A stretch of DNA of 64,000 nt from Favolaschia claudopus (taxonomy: Eukaryota > Basidiomycota > Agaricomycetes > Agaricales > Mycenaceae): NCBI GenBank assembly GCA_037176885.1, contig JAWWNJ010000013.1, positions 2,480,001 through 2,544,000 on the forward strand, given 5' to 3'. Numbering within the stretch: the stretch's first letter is position 1; each line of letters begins with the position of its first letter. The translations under genes were made by a program, and so were the position numbers. Below the pieces are notes generated by a model. That model was given only the letters and a program-made list of their open reading frames with translations, did no database searches and had not been told where the DNA came from. Shown one piece after another: positions 31,099-43,539 of this stretch.

Positions 31099-32619
31099 TC
31101 AAAAATTCTTGATAACTTCAAATTCCCCGTCAAACGTAGACAGAGTTGCCTCGTTAAGGTCGAGACCACCAAATTGCAAACTATCCAACCTCGCCCTGAT
31201 CGAAGGTGAGAGCCGCATCGGCGACATACCGACGCTTTTCAGCGCGCGTTCTTCAATCGGAAGGTTCCATCGAGATTCAACCATGTTGCAAAGCTCCTCC
31301 TGGATCTCGATCGGAACGTCAATCTCCTGCTCCGGTAAAGTAATCTGAAATGTTGTCAGTTTGGGGCAGAGACTCGGCGAAGCGCTATTGTCGAGAGCCC
31401 GTAAAACATGCGTCATTGTCGTTGTATCGCTGTCGCGAAAGCAGTCATGCCACGTAAAGTCAAACTCCACGTGTGAAACGCCCGCAGCTTGGCGAAGAAC
31501 AGCGAGAATTGGTGCCGATCCGAAGTAACGCATTCCGAATCTCAAAGTCCGGAGTTGGCATTGAGACCTCTCCAGGGATTCGGGTACTCGGGTAAGATCG
31601 CCAACGAATCCGATTTCTAGACACTGCAAGGCGGGGAATTGGACGTGTCTGAAAAAGTATGCGCCATAACACACTAGACGACGCAAACGAGGAAGGTGTA
31701 TGATGCTGGGAGCTCCCGATGAGAGAACGGGCAAGGTGCCGGCAGAGGTTTCGTCGAGACCGCATTCGACGAGATTGGGCGCGTTTCTCAGAACACCGAG
31801 AATGAATGCTGAGGCGGATGATATACGGAGGTGCGTGAGACTGGGCCAGCCTAATCCAAATTCAAGGGGTGCAGAGAGCTTATCGAGTTCACGATCGGTG
31901 AGGAGTACGGTTTGTAGACATGGAGTGCGGACGAACATGTCCATGAGCTCGCGCGGCCATGTGACCGAGTCCCAAGCGCCTAAGGAATCGAGGCGCAAGA
32001 ACTTGAGGTTGCTGAGATGGCCTTTCGCGCGTTTGAAGACGTGGAAGATGTCTGGTTTGCTGTCCCATCGAAGCTGAAGTGAAGCCCAACGATCACTATG
32101 GGGAACGAGAGCCTCGAGAAGAGCGATCCAGTGCACGCGATCAATGACTGGGTCACCGACGAAGATCTCGATGTATAGATTCATGTGAGAAGAGAGCTGG
32201 AGCTGAGCTTGTAAGGCAGCCAGAGGTAATCGCTTTGATATAGGGATGCGAGTTTCGGGATAATCATTTGTATTTATGTCCATGTAGGACCATAGATGAG
32301 GGTCGCCGCGAGCAGCACGCCTCCAAGCTCGACAGACGTGTGTTACTCCCCAAGGAGCACTGAACGCCTGGCGATTGATAAAGAAAGGGCGATTGGATCC
32401 CAGGGTGAGGAAGAAGATATGGCAGAGAATCTCGACTGGGATCCGTGCGACAACGGAAGAGAGCCGGTTGTGGGTTGCTATTCGTTGAGAAAGTACATCC
32501 AGTGATCTTCGCGTATCCGCTAGCTTCTTTCGCGTAGCTTGCAGCTCCTGATCATCGCCAAAGGAAGTGACATGAGGGAGCTTTGCAGACCTCGTTCCTA
32601 GAAGTGCCTTGCTTCTCAA
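31099..32619 (-). CDS. F-box protein with coiled-coil lead and LRR-like tail
   Basis: 506 residues in one frame. Residues 25-50 look like a short coiled coil (ATRKKLADTRRSLDVLSQRI), then VARIPVEILCHIFFLTL is the F-box start, followed by WGVTHVCRAWRRAARGDPHLW. This order is the standard layout of the large basidiomycete F-box family. From residue 190 on there are repeated Leu-x-x-Leu-x-Leu motifs (LKFLRLDSLG, LTHLRISS, LRRLVCYG, LQCLEIGF), an LRR-like substrate arm. Probable SCF ubiquitin ligase subunit, target unknown. No intron is needed, and the Met at 32619 places the coiled coil at the usual distance. Confidence 0.85.
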   Translation of the reverse strand: MRSKALLGTRSAKLPHVTSFGDDQELQATRKKLADTRRSLDVLSQRIATHNRLSSVVARIPVEILCHIFFLTLGSNRPFFINRQAFSAPWGVTHVCRAWRRAARGDPHLWSYMDINTNDYPETRIPISKRLPLAALQAQLQLSSHMNLYIEIFVGDPVIDRVHWIALLEALVPHSDRWASLQLRWDSKPDIFHVFKRAKGHLSNLKFLRLDSLGAWDSVTWPRELMDMFVRTPCLQTVLLTDRELDKLSAPLEFGLGWPSLTHLRISSASAFILGVLRNAPNLVECGLDETSAGTLPVLSSGAPSIIHLPRLRRLVCYGAYFFRHVQFPALQCLEIGFVGDLTRVPESLERSQCQLRTLRFGMRYFGSAPILAVLRQAAGVSHVEFDFTWHDCFRDSDTTTMTHVLRALDNSASPSLCPKLTTFQITLPEQEIDVPIEIQEELCNMVESRWNLPIEERALKSVGMSPMRLSPSIRARLDSLQFGGLDLNEATLSTFDGEFEVIKNF

Positions 32620-33009
32620 AGTCTCTATTAAGGTGCGAAGTGCTGCAGCTTCGGCTGAGAAAACGAGCTTTTCTTGTTCTACATCCCTGGAAAAGATAGT
32701 GAACTTTGAATGAAGCAGACCAGAATCCTGACGACTCTCACGATAGAATCGATTGCTGGCTCATGTTCTTCCTTGACGTGCTATCGACTTGGATGATAGT
32801 GTGGATAGAACGCAGCACGTTACCTAGACGTGTCGACCGCAAGTTGAGGGACTCGGAGGAAGCGACCGGCGGGATCGAAGAAAGCCAAAAGGGAAATTGA
32901 ATTCGATGGATCAGCGTGTGAGCAGGTTAAAGCTAGTTAGAGCCGTTAGATTCAGCTTAGACGAGAGAGCCAAGACCTGCAACGTAGATTGCTGAGATGG
33001 TGTTGTCAA

Positions 33010-33560
33010 CGCCGCTGTAGATATCGGAGTTCACGTCGGCGTCGTCGACGTTGATGGAGAAAGGCTGCTGCTTGTTGATGGCGGTGGTCACAGATCAGTC
33101 ACTCGTCACCCGGCAATTCGAATTGCCGACGGTCTTGCTCCCAACCACCACCATCGATTTCTCAAACTCGCCAAGCGCTTGACGATCGTCTGTCTACGTT
33201 GAAAAACTGGGAGTTTGGGGCTCACCCTTCAGTCTTGCGCAACATTTCATCCACGGCTGTTGAATTTGAAATCTCCGAAATCGTCGATTCGTGACCAGCC
33301 TGGTCCAGTTATCTCGTGTTGTGCCGTTTCCGTATGCTACGCTTCGACAATGCATTGCTGTGTGTGTGACACTCCTCTCCACGCTCTACAATACTACTCA
33401 TTCGGAATCACAGATCCCGCTTCCCCGCCTCGCAGTTCGACGACGACGACTGTTTGACAATTCTTTTGTCGACCTTATTTCTCGGCTCACGTTTTGAAAC
33501 AGCATTGAATGTTTGACGACGAAGAGAATAAATTAAGGTTCGGCCCAATTTGAATCGAAC
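33010..33560 (+). repeat. Dispersed repeat family, copy 3
   Basis: The longest copy. It begins GATATCGGAGTTCACGTCG, runs through AAAGGCTG...TTGATGGCGG, GTCACAGATCAGTCACTCGT and the palindrome GGCAATTCGAATTGCC, and continues to GACGACGAAGAGAATAAATT. It links copy 1 (first part) with copy 2 (second part). Confidence 0.75.
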
Positions 33561-34010
33561 TTGGAGTATCGATTAAGATTCTCTCTGGAAAACTATCAGA
33601 TTGCATTCAGGACAGACGTCATAGGGTTGGATCTTTCGAAAGGGGGAAACCGGGGGCGGGTATTTTCGACCACCATTGCTAATAGTCCGAGGTCCGTCAC
33701 CGTCGTTGTAACTCAAAGACGTCCTCTCATGGCTGACAGAAAACTGCCAACTCCCGGTTGACAAGGGCTGGTGACGTCCCTTGTGTTGGGGTGTAGAACG
33801 TCAATACGATTTTTCTCGTTACTTTCCACCCTCACATCTCCCGCCCGTGAATACTGACTGGTCACCAAGAGCTGATCTTTTCGGTCGCGGCTTTTCGTTG
33901 TATAATGCTTCGCTTCCAATGACCAAGTTACAGCCTTGATCGGGTCAGTAGAAGATCTACCTCACCGGAGGAATGATGCCCGACCAATGGCAGTTGTCAA
34001 CAGAAAATTC

Positions 34011-34020
34011 GCGTATAAAA
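34011..34020 (+). promoter_or_regulatory. TATA-like box (and CCAAT) of the secreted Cys-exon gene
   Basis: GCGTATAAAA lies 158 bases before the ATG, with CCAATGG about 25 bases further up. The long leader makes this less certain than the other TATA calls. Confidence 0.4.
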
Positions 34021-34177
34021 ACAACCACCAAAGCCAATTTCCTTCGTGCTCTCTTCCCTGTTCTTTCCTCCAGCACATTTTCAATCGACCCTTGGTGGCC
34101 GTTTTCTCTTCTCGTGGGCCTTTTTGTCATACCACTCAACGTGCTGCGCACTACGACTTCATCTTCACATTTGCACG

Positions 34178-35275
34178 ATGTTTAAATTCCTGATCATCCT
34201 CCCATTCATCGTCTCCCTCGCTGGCAGCGCCGTCGGCGCCCCGATTGACGCTAATGGCCTGGCGGTATGCTAATTCTGTGACTGCAACGGGGGGCAATTC
34301 TGACTGGCGCAATAAACAGGTTCGCAGATTCCGAAACAAAGGGCAAGGACAAGCAGCTACCGCAAACGCGGGTGCTCAAGGTGCTGCGGTCCCTGGTGCA
34401 GCAGCTGTTCCTGCCGCTGCCGCTCCTGGAGGTGTAACCGCCGCTGCAACCAGCGCTGCCCCTGCCGGCTCTACTGAGGTACCATTGCTCACAATCATCT
34501 TGCTCACCTTGACGGACTTAATCCGCTTGAATCGTGACAGTGCACCGAAACCGACCAATCTGCCAACGGCTTCGGTGGAGAGTCCCCTGACGGAGTGTTA
34601 CCGCCTGTGCGTCCCACTTCCACTCTATGTCTACATCCAAACGTCCTGCTAATCCTAATGCACCAATGAATGAATCTCCAGTGCGGAAACGTAGACGTCC
34701 CCTTCCCGGTGCGCAAACTTATCTTAGTCTAACGCTGCGACGATTCCAGCTGCTGACGAACCGTGCTTCTTCCTACTTACAGTGCACGAACATCCAAGCT
34801 GTACAGAACGCTTTCGGCACCTCGGCCGTACGTCATCTCATCCGTCCCTCTTCATTCCCCGTGAAACAGCTCCTCACATACATTTTCGATTTCTCCTTCC
34901 AAAATTCACAGTGCAGCGCCCTCCTCGCGGTCCAGCGCTTCCCGAACACTCTCAAGGGGACCACGGAATGCACGCCGTTCGATGCGCCGCCTCCTGGCTC
35001 GTTCAAGGGTGCGAATGAAGGGCTCCCGAAGGCGAGTACATATTCGAAACTTTTCTTTCTTTCTATCAGCCAAGTTCGACGTGGATACTGATCATATGCA
35101 ATATAATCATAGTGCGCGGACGTAGCAGACCCAGCGCCGTGTACGACTATTTCCGCTGTATCGACCGAGATGGATGTGTCGAGGGTGAGTCTTGTCTTCC
35201 GTTGATGCTGTCTCGAGGTTTATGCTTGAGTAACTCATAATGTCATTTGAATTGCAGTGTAAGGTGGCGAAGTAG
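34178..35275 (+). CDS. Secreted protein built of Cys-leading exons
   Basis: Exon 1 gives MFKFLIILPFIVSLAGSAVGA, a signal peptide, then PIDANGLA. Exon 2 adds a basic stretch and an Ala/Pro-rich linker ending PAGSTE. The next six exons each start with a Cys codon right after the AG: CTETDQ, CGNVDVPFP, CTNIQAVQ, CSALLAVQ, CADVADPA and CKVAK-stop. All introns are phase 0. The donor after GLPK is GCGAGT, a GC-AG intron. About 185 residues with 8 Cys in the secreted tail. No family recognised. It resembles mushroom secreted Cys-rich proteins in general character, but nothing shows a function. Splicing is consistent throughout and the phase-0 pattern argues for exon duplication. Confidence 0.7.
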
Positions 35276-36427
35276 TGGCCATGGTGTTGTGCATGAGCAT
35301 GTGTCCCTTGGCGTTGTTTGCCATCTGTGATAATTTAGTATACTGAGCTGCTGTGGTGATTGTCGTATAAAGCAAGCATGGTTTTGACAGAGAAATCTGG
35401 AGGTTTGCCATGGCCTGGACATTTAGTTACAATGATCTCGCCTGCATTTGCGGTTACGCCTAAGCCGTGCGGTATCATCTCCCGTTCGATTCGGGATTGA
35501 AATGCATAGATATCGAGTGAACTCGCTTTTTTTCTCGTTCTAGGATTGGTTAGTACTGAGCACACTCGAAAACGAGCCGATTTGGAATTTGTGAATGAAC
35601 ATAGCGCGAAGTACTAGTTCGAATGCTACAATATTACTGGGATAACTTATCGCAGTGCTAAGCAGATCCTGGACAATTAACGAGCCGAAAATCCGCATAT
35701 AAATGGAAGGCCCCGCCATTTGTTCATACAGCACAGGGATTTTTTTTTTCTTTCCATTGTCTTCAAATCTCACTCGAGATTCCGAATATCTAATTTGATT
35801 CCGTGTAACACAACGTTAGAATTAAATGTTTCAGAAACCACTCGGACAGGACATTGAACCTGAACTCGAAAATGTAAATGTGATTCCCAGCTCAATTCCG
35901 AGACCTACAGACCCTCTGAGGCAGCGATTGAAGCTTCTTATGAATACTCACTGCACGCATTGTCAACTTTTTGAAAGCGCGGTCAATACCCGGATAGACG
36001 CGGGAGAACGCAGATATCCGGCTAGTAGAGCACTGGTATGTCGTTGGAGTCCAGATTCCGGGAGCGTTCCTATTACACAGTGGATGGTGGTGGTGGTGCG
36101 ACAACAAGCAGGCTTTGAGACTCCGACTGATCGGCTTGTTGATCGGATGATGGTTTGGGCGAGCAATCAACCAGCCGTTGATCAGTTCACTCGGCTTGGG
36201 CGGGTTCGTTTCGGCCTGGTTATAGTACTTATTTTGCGATTCTCGATCCGGAATTGCCGATTGGTACTCTGAATTTGACGAGAGTGTACTGAGTACCCTG
36301 CTAGGAAGAATGTGGTAATTTTTGGATAGCCTGAGTCCAGGGGAGAAACACACAACGACTCGAGAAACAATCATAGGAACAAGAAATTGTCCACCAATCC
36401 CTCCTCAACTTCACATCCTCCGCACGC
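35276..36427. other. No gene recognised
   Basis: A 148-codon + strand frame starting at 35826 lacks family resemblance and crosses a GTGGTGGTGGTG run, so I do not call it. The rest is AT-balanced with nothing striking. Confidence 0.4.
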
Positions 36428-37471
36428 TCACAGGATCCACCTTTCGACACCCACGAGTCCAAAGATAATATATGCACCGAGTGCCACCGGAATCCTGGTA
36501 GCGCCGCTAGCGCTCTGGCTTAGGGTTGGAGACGGCACGGCGACGGCGGAGGTCTGTGCATTCGTTCCTGCGTTTGAGTTTGAGTTCGGCGAAGACGGTC
36601 TGTAGAGAATGAATCAAGTTAGTGGTCGACTTGAATTTATAACGTTGAATCACAGGGGAAGTCGAGCGTGAAAACAAAGCGGAAGAGACTTACACCGCCG
36701 AGGGAATGCCCGCGGAGGAAGGATTACCACCACCCATACTCAGACTCATACCGGTGGACGCCGCGATGGCACTAGACGGCACTATCGATATCGTGGCGGT
36801 CAAGGAGGAAGAGCTAACCCCTGCGGGGGCGGCGGCGATGCTGAAGTCCGGGCTCATGGCGAAGATCTGGCTGATGTTGGTGATGTTGACGAATTCGAGG
36901 GTGTATTGGTCGCTGTTAGCAGTTTAATATTTAAGGGAAGAGGGAGAAAGCAAGGAATTGAATTGAAGAGAAGAGAAATTGGGATGGAATTAGTGCGCAC
37001 CCGGCGCGGACGAGAGGGAGCTCGATGACGAGTTGGTTGAGGGTGGGGTCGACGTTGTTGGCGATGGCGAAGGCCATGTTCTGGTTCAAACGTTATGGCA
37101 CGAGAAAGAGAAAGGATGGGGTGAGCGGTTGAAAATGTTGAATATAATATGATTCTGGACTTACGAATGACGAGTGAGTGAGCTCGATTGAGAAGACTCT
37201 GCCAGTATCGCATTTAGTCAATTCCACATCAATTCCAACGACGCCGGGAAAATGTGAATCAGACGTACGGATCGCTGGCGTTGCTCGTCCACGTAATCGT
37301 CGTCGTTGTCGCGGATTGAGGCGAGCTTGGAGCGTTGACCATGAGCGTCGAGAGTGTTGGGGTTGTGCAGAGGAGGAGGATGAAACTATATGATATCGAA
37401 AGTACGGTCAGCTGTGGATTCGGACGAGACGAGCGAGGGGTGACTTGCGGGATCATTGGGGAGGGATACAT
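36428..37471 (-). CDS. Kre9/KNH-like, Ser/Thr-rich surface protein
   Basis: Five exons or so. After a hydrophobic signal-like stretch (FILLLCTTPTLS) comes VNAPSSPQSATTTTITWTS, then VFSIELTHSSF, MAFAIANNVDP, LVIELPLVRAG, YTLEFVNITNISQIFAMS and FSI. This is the strand order of the Kre9/Knh1 Ig-like domain found at the N-terminus of many GPI-anchored fungal wall proteins. It is followed by a Ser/Ala/Gly/Thr-rich linker and a hydrophobic tail (ALGAYIIFGLVG) ending at a stop at 36428, in keeping with a membrane or GPI anchor. The KNH module is tied to cell-wall beta-1,6-glucan in yeast; the role in mushrooms is unknown. The exact start is unsure because the first exon may be preceded by another. 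Confidence 0.75.
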
Positions 37472-38365
37472 CGTTCGTGGGTGGGGTGGGTGTCTGCAGG
37501 GTGGAAGGCTGCGGGGTTTATTAATACTGAGACATTTTTGGGCCGAGTGGGATTTTGAGACGGGAATAGCATTAGGCGCTTCAGGAACAGGATTCCTTCA
37601 CGGGAATTTTCCCTCGAGGGCTTTGAGGTGGAGGACCGGATCCCACCACGATTGGGCCGACCGGAGCATAGGCTGTGCCTATGAACTAAGAAAAATAAGT
37701 ACCTCAGTTGGCGAGTTGGAACTTCACGGCCGCTTTGCACGCACGAACTGGACTCATTGAGGTAATTTCTGCTTGTGAAAAGGGATTCAGATCATTTTCG
37801 TCTTCTTTTGACAGCTGAGTTCTTCGTTCCGTCCAGTGGAGCGGAAGACCAATCGAGGTATGCGTATAGGACTTCACGATAGTCGTAAAACCAAGAGGTT
37901 CAAGCTCCCACCATGATGGGCAAGTGTTGGAGCAGAGGCGCGTCGTTCTGAGAGAGATACATTCTGCAAATTCAAGCTCCTCACTCTGTTCTTAGAGTAC
38001 GGGCTGCGCTGTTGAGGGACGGAGACCGTAGTACAAGTCGAGGATGCCAGCAGCGGCGGACCGTGACGATCGTCGAAAGGATATCGAATTTTATGGGATT
38101 TTTATGTGGCGCGCAAGAGGAATAGATTAGGATTAATAATTATGTTTGGTCGGGTGGGTAGCAAAGACAAAAGGCCGTGAATTGTAGTCGGGCGTGGATC
38201 GTCATCGACGGTGAAGGACAAGAAGCATGCGTGTACATGTGTTTATCAATCCGCTGGCCAGTAAACAAGAGTACACACATACGTCAGCACCTCCTCTGGT
38301 CCTCGTCCTTTCCTCCTCTCTCGTTCTCCCTCCTCTCAGTTTCGTTAGCTCGCTCCTGTAGTCTA
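37472..38365. other. Intergenic, divergent promoter region
   Basis: Lies between the KNH-like gene (-) and the SUZ-domain gene (+). I see no gene or repeat. Confidence 0.4.
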
Positions 38366-39223
38366 ATGGCTGCCTCGGGTGACTGGGACCCCCCGCCGGC
38401 TTCAGCTTCGTCTTCGGCTTCGTCAGCGTCGATATCTGTGGGCCTTGCACTTCTCCCTACCCCGCATAGTACTCATCGAATAAGAAGTAGCCTTCACCAT
38501 CTACATCCGCTGCGCACCGACCCCGACCCCGCACTCAAAAGCCGACGCTTAAGAAGACTGTGATTCCTGTCTCGGATGATTGGGAAGACGATGACGACGA
38601 CGACGACCCCAACGAAGCAGACGAAGACGTCGAGGAGGAGGAGCAGGAGAGCTTGTATGACGGTCAGGAGCAGAATCCGAATCAGCGTATTTGGGCGGAT
38701 GCGTACGTTGCGTTTCTCGTTTATTCGTCCCTTCCACCCCTTCCCTCCCTCCCTTCATCCCGTTCCCCATTCATTCATCTGTCCTCTATGTACACTCACA
38801 CAAAAACCGAATAGAAACGCCCGCCCCCCACCCCCACCCGCCCTCGTCGTCGTCTCCTCATCCTCATCCACCTCCGGCGCCAGCTCTGCGGTCGCAGCGG
38901 CCTTCCTCCAACCCCAGATGCGCATCCTGAAACGCCCTCCCAATACGGCGCCGGTGCAGAGTACGTCGACAGAAACGCCTATGGAGACGATAAAGGAGCG
39001 GGAGGCGCGGTATCGGGCGGCGAGGGAGCGGATATTTGGGGGTGGGGAGCAGGGGAAAGACAGGGAAAAGACAGGGTCGAGTGTGACGCGGAATCCGAAG
39101 GGGCCGCTGGATGCGCAGGCGAAGGGGTTTGTTAGGAGGGGTAGAGGGGACTCGCCGTCGTCTTCTAGTGCGCGTGGCGTCAATGCTATTCGGACTGATT
39201 CGGGAGGACGGTTGGCTTCTTGA
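38366..39223 (+). CDS. SUZ-domain RNA-binding protein
   Basis: Three exons joined by a 53 nt intron (GTGGGC..AGTAG) and a longer one starting GTACGT. The N-terminal half is Ser/Ala/Pro-rich, then WEDDDDDDDP and an acidic run. The C-terminal half holds the SUZ motif, MRILKRPP followed by ETIKEREARYRAARERIFG, and a SUZ-C-like end, RNPKGP...KGFVRRGRG. SUZ domains bind RNA and are found in proteins linked to mRNA decay and localisation. Small acidic SUZ proteins of this size (about 215 residues here) occur across fungi. Both splice joins keep phase and the stop is at 39223. Confidence 0.85.
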
Positions 39224-41398
39224 GGAGGCGACTTTGGGACTTCGCTTGTGTGTTTCTTTTGTGTTTTTGGTCTCATTTGTAGTGCGTGTGTGTTTTGAAA
39301 TTTTCGTCTTACATGTAATGTTCACTTACACTTGTTTCGTTGACGGTTGGGTTATTTCTTTCGCGTATCGTGAAATAAATTATATCTGCTTGGGATTGGG
39401 TGCGGTGGCGGACGAGGAGAGAATCCACTCCGTCGTACGTCTTCCCTTCCCTCTCTCTTCTTCCTTGCGCGTTCTCATGATCAAGTCCCTCCTCTTCCTC
39501 TTCCTCATCCTCCGACCAATCTCCCATCCCATCCAGGTCTCCATCACCACCTGCTCGAATTCATACCAATACCCGCGCTAGGTTGCCGCTGAAATGGAGA
39601 GATAGTGGCTGTCAAGAGGGGAAAGTGCTGTCAAAGGGAGCAACTTGTCTCCTCCTCCTCCGACAGTAGCTACTACTCCTTGAAGATACACGCAGGGTGC
39701 GGGTGGCTGGGCGAGAGAGGGCTTGATTGCGATTGAGATTCGTCGTTAGCAAAGATAAGATACAGGTAACAGGTATGCTGTCGTCCTCCCTCCTTCCCCC
39801 GCCTCCTCCTCCTTCTCTCTGCTCCCCACATCAAGATCACTCATCTATCAATGCAGGCCCCCGTCCCCGTCCCCGTCTCCCTCTCAAACACCTCTCCTTC
39901 CGCTGCGCTAACCGGTTATCCTCCGCGCCTCAGGACGAGCCACACGCACACGCCCAAGGAGAGGCGAGGCGCGTTTGTAAATGGGGATGCGAGGTCGTGC
40001 GAAAGTGTGTGTGTCTCCGTCTTTTCCTTTTCTTGCCCTCTCTTCTCTCTCTTCTTAACTGCTCCTTTTCTCTCGCCTCCCGTCTCCACCCCGATGGCTA
40101 ATCCGGCCACGTCTGCACGCAGGTTTGGGGTCGGGGTCAGGGCGTGGACGTCGATGTCGATGGTATCGGGGCTGCCGCTCGCCTTTCTCAGGAAGGAGGA
40201 GGTAGAGGAGGAGGACGAGGTGTGCGGCTGCGGCGAGGGTACGTCGACAGCGGGGGGTGCGGATTGGAGGACGAGGACGAGGACGAGGACGAGGAGGAGG
40301 ACCGAATGCAGGTAGGTCCGTCCCTGCTTCCTCTCTCCTTGTGATGTCCTGCGCTGATATCGCGATTCAGTCGCTGACGCCGACAAGTTCAATTTCATGG
40401 ACCGCGAGTACTTGCCGCCGCTGGGCTTTCATCGTTCGAGCAACGGTATCGCCGACGAGACAGATACGATGTGATAGGTAGGTATGGCACCCTACTACCC
40501 CCTCCCTTTCCCTAATCTCAGCTGAATCGGATCTAGGCTTCGCTTGCGCTGCACGTCCGCCGTACACCCCAAGAGAGGCAGGAGGGTACGAGGAGGAGGC
40601 GGTGGGAGTGTTGTGTGGTTGCCAGTTGGGAGCAGCAGCAGGAAGACAGGAGGAGGCGAAGACACCTCATCAGACGCCGTACCTCGAGTCCCTTAGCGGC
40701 TTGGAAGGAGGCAACGGTGGGATCAGCCTCGACCTCGACGGTCTGTGCGCCATGTATGTCTCGTCGTCTGCCAGCAATCTCGGAGGGGCATGGGGCGTAC
40801 GTTCGGAGCAAGAATCGGTGAGAGTCGTGAGTTTGCCTGGTAATGGTATGTCTTTCATCCTCGTCCTCTTTGCATTCGGGTTTGCTGATCTTGTATTTTG
40901 ATGTAGACTTGTCTCTCGCCGTTCCGCCGAATCTTTCGACCATCGTATGCCTCCTCCTCCCGTGGTGACTGTCGATACCCTTCTCCATCGAAACGAGACG
41001 AGGCACCTTGAAAGCACCCAGCGCTGCCATTCATCCCGGTGCTCTTTGCGAGATCGCGGCCCGCGCGCTGCGCCTACCACCACCGCACTCTCGAGGAACG
41101 CGTCGTATTCTTCAAGACGCCGCTCAAGCCCCCGTCGTTTACGCCCCCCGAGCTCCCCGGTGCTTCGTCCCTCGCGCTCGTACTAGGGGGGTCGATTTGC
41201 ACCCTCCCTGACCCTCGTTCTGAAGGCATGCGTGAGGTGAAGGGAGCGGTGTTGGGGCAATGGGATGGTGGGGATGGAGGCGGGTGCTTCGGTGAGCATC
41301 TTCGGTTGACTGGGCCTACCAACCACTGCATCCCGTTTGCACAAGGATTGATTCTCGCCTCACTCGCGGGTCATTTGCCGCTTTTGGATTGTTAGCGT
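39224..41398 (+). other. GC-rich gene region, structure unresolved
   Basis: Coding-like segments lie on the + strand: a GGGRGGGRG stretch near 40200, an RGG-like run (GGRGRGRGRGGG) near 40270-40315, and an intron at about 40315-40370 joining it in phase to DADKFNFMDREYLPPLGF and a stop near 40473. A further acidic/Gly-rich frame (about 40550-40900) and a 118-codon frame ending at 41395 follow. RGG runs suggest RNA binding but I recognise no family and cannot decide whether this is one gene or two. Decay is possible. Confidence 0.35.
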
Positions 41399-43539
41399 CG
41401 TTTGTGGATGTTCGCATCCCGGTAATCTGCTCAATACGACTTGAATACGACCTTGGGATTTCGGCAAACTCCGTCTGTTTCTGGCCGCTTCACTGGAATA
41501 GCTCTAGATTTGTTCACTACGGACAGCCCTTGTCGGCCTTTGTCGTTTCATTATCCTCAACTTGAGAAAACTCGAAGAAGACGCAATGCATTCGATATGA
41601 AATTCGAGTTTCTGTACAAAGCAGTTTGAATCCCCTTCAATGGTGCTGGTGGGTGTGCCGTCGCGGCGAGTCTGTTGAGAGAGTCCGAACACTTTCGACT
41701 TGGCACCCTGTTGATTCTTTTATTCATGACTCCTATGTCGCGGGAGGCAAAGCGACTGAAGAAAAATGAGTTTCATGCGGAAGTTGGTGAGCAAGCATTT
41801 CGCCAACTTTCAGAAACAATGCTGTGTGTTCTGTCTCCAATGCAGAATCATCACGCACCCGCCGAAAACGCGATCCGAGTGGTGACGCGGAATCTAAATC
41901 ACATCATGTGATCGTGTATGGCGTTGATTAAAGATTTCTGTCTTGCTTCGAGCGCTAAATTCGATGGATAGACGCAAAGCAGGGCCGTGGTTTCGATATC
42001 TCTCGCTTTATTTGTGGTTCATATTTGTAGGATGCATCTTTCGGCATCCCTGTGGGATCATTCGAGGTCATCATACCTAACGTTCAACAGAGGATATATT
42101 AAACCCTAGCTAAATGCATGGTATACCAACGGCTCTACCACGGGACTACGTACATGCGTCGCATAGCTTTCAGGTACTAGTTGAACACGGCGAGACCTCC
42201 GTTATTGGAGCTCGGACGGGGATGTTCGGTCAAAGTTGAGATATTGCGGTCATGGGAAGCTGAAAAGGGTCTCCGTGTGTGCAATTATATTGGCGTTCAA
42301 CTACACCCAATACGCACGCAATATACGTCGCGGGGCACCAGCAGACGAACTGCAGGTAAATTCGAACATTGGTTCAACAATCGTGGGAATGTGATGGTTC
42401 GGCATGTTACGCTGTGACATCCTGTGACAATCGCCTCTTAACTCGTCCACCACCATCTCCAAGTTGGACTGGATATGCTCGTCGCTTCTCTTCACATTCG
42501 CGCCTCAATCCCCCTGCGCAGCAACTGCACGGTTCACAGAAAAAAGTTTTTTTGGCATCCTCCTGGTGACGTCTACATTCATTTCTAAAGTCCGTGATTT
42601 CGCGTGTTTCAGCCCGGCAACCATGGGGAAATTGCAACGAAGCGCGGGGGGATCACCGATCTCGTTGCACGACCACACGGACCTCGCTGGTTCTCAAAAA
42701 GCAATACATTCGCCTCCTCCTTTTCTTTTTCGGTTTTTTTCTGTTCATCATTTGAGGCTGAACGAAGGCTGAATGCGTACAAAACCTAGTGAAAATCAAA
42801 TATACCAGACCCACGGCGTTACCCCTAGCGCCAGGTAATACTTGTTGACGATTCGGCCCTGTTTTACCCCTCTTCCCCCGCCTCCATGCCCCCACAATAT
42901 TCCACAAGGACGGGAATGGTCAAATTTCAATCGATTATTACGGTTCATTCGGGCATTGCTAACCGGTAGGTTCGGTAGGTTGTGCATGCAGTCTCCCGCT
43001 TAAGGTTCATTGACATTCGCCCCGTTCACTTGCCTGGACTCATCGATGCCTGTTTTACGCCAATTTCGTCTGGTTTCGTCATCTGCGGAGATCTGCGGTC
43101 GGTCGCCCACGGAATTCTTCCATATGGCTTCAATCACCTTCGGAAGTCTGTATTCTCTTCCTTTCTAGGTTCGAGTGTCATCAAGCCATGTAAACGTATC
43201 TTCTTCAGCTACTCCAGCTCAGACTCTAATTTGATGCCTCCTTGCTAGCGCTCTGTCTCCTTTTCACCACTTTTTCCAACTCGTTTCGCTAAATATAGAA
43301 CCATGTGTGTTTGAATCAGTTACGAGATTCTCTTGGTCTTCTGACGTGTTTTTCGGCGTGAATCCCACGAGTCAGGGCTACGGTCACATCAAATTCCCAT
43401 ATGGGCTATTTAGTATTGATGATCGTGTGCAACGGGTTTCGTGTTTAAAACAGCGGCTGCGTCGGTTCGGGAGTTTTCTTCGTGTCCCCTCCACACTCAC
43501 TCACTCACTCACTCCCCCCCCGCCGCGTACTCGTCCAAG
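41399..43539. other. Long intergenic region before the sugar porter
   Basis: About 2.1 kb with no convincing gene. The CACTCACTCACTCACTC run just before 43512 is probably in the leader of the transporter mRNA. Confidence 0.4.

Noticed and set aside
35826..36272. 148-codon + strand open frame
   Set aside because: No family resemblance, crosses a GTG repeat, no promoter or splice support, and an overlapping antisense frame is of similar length.
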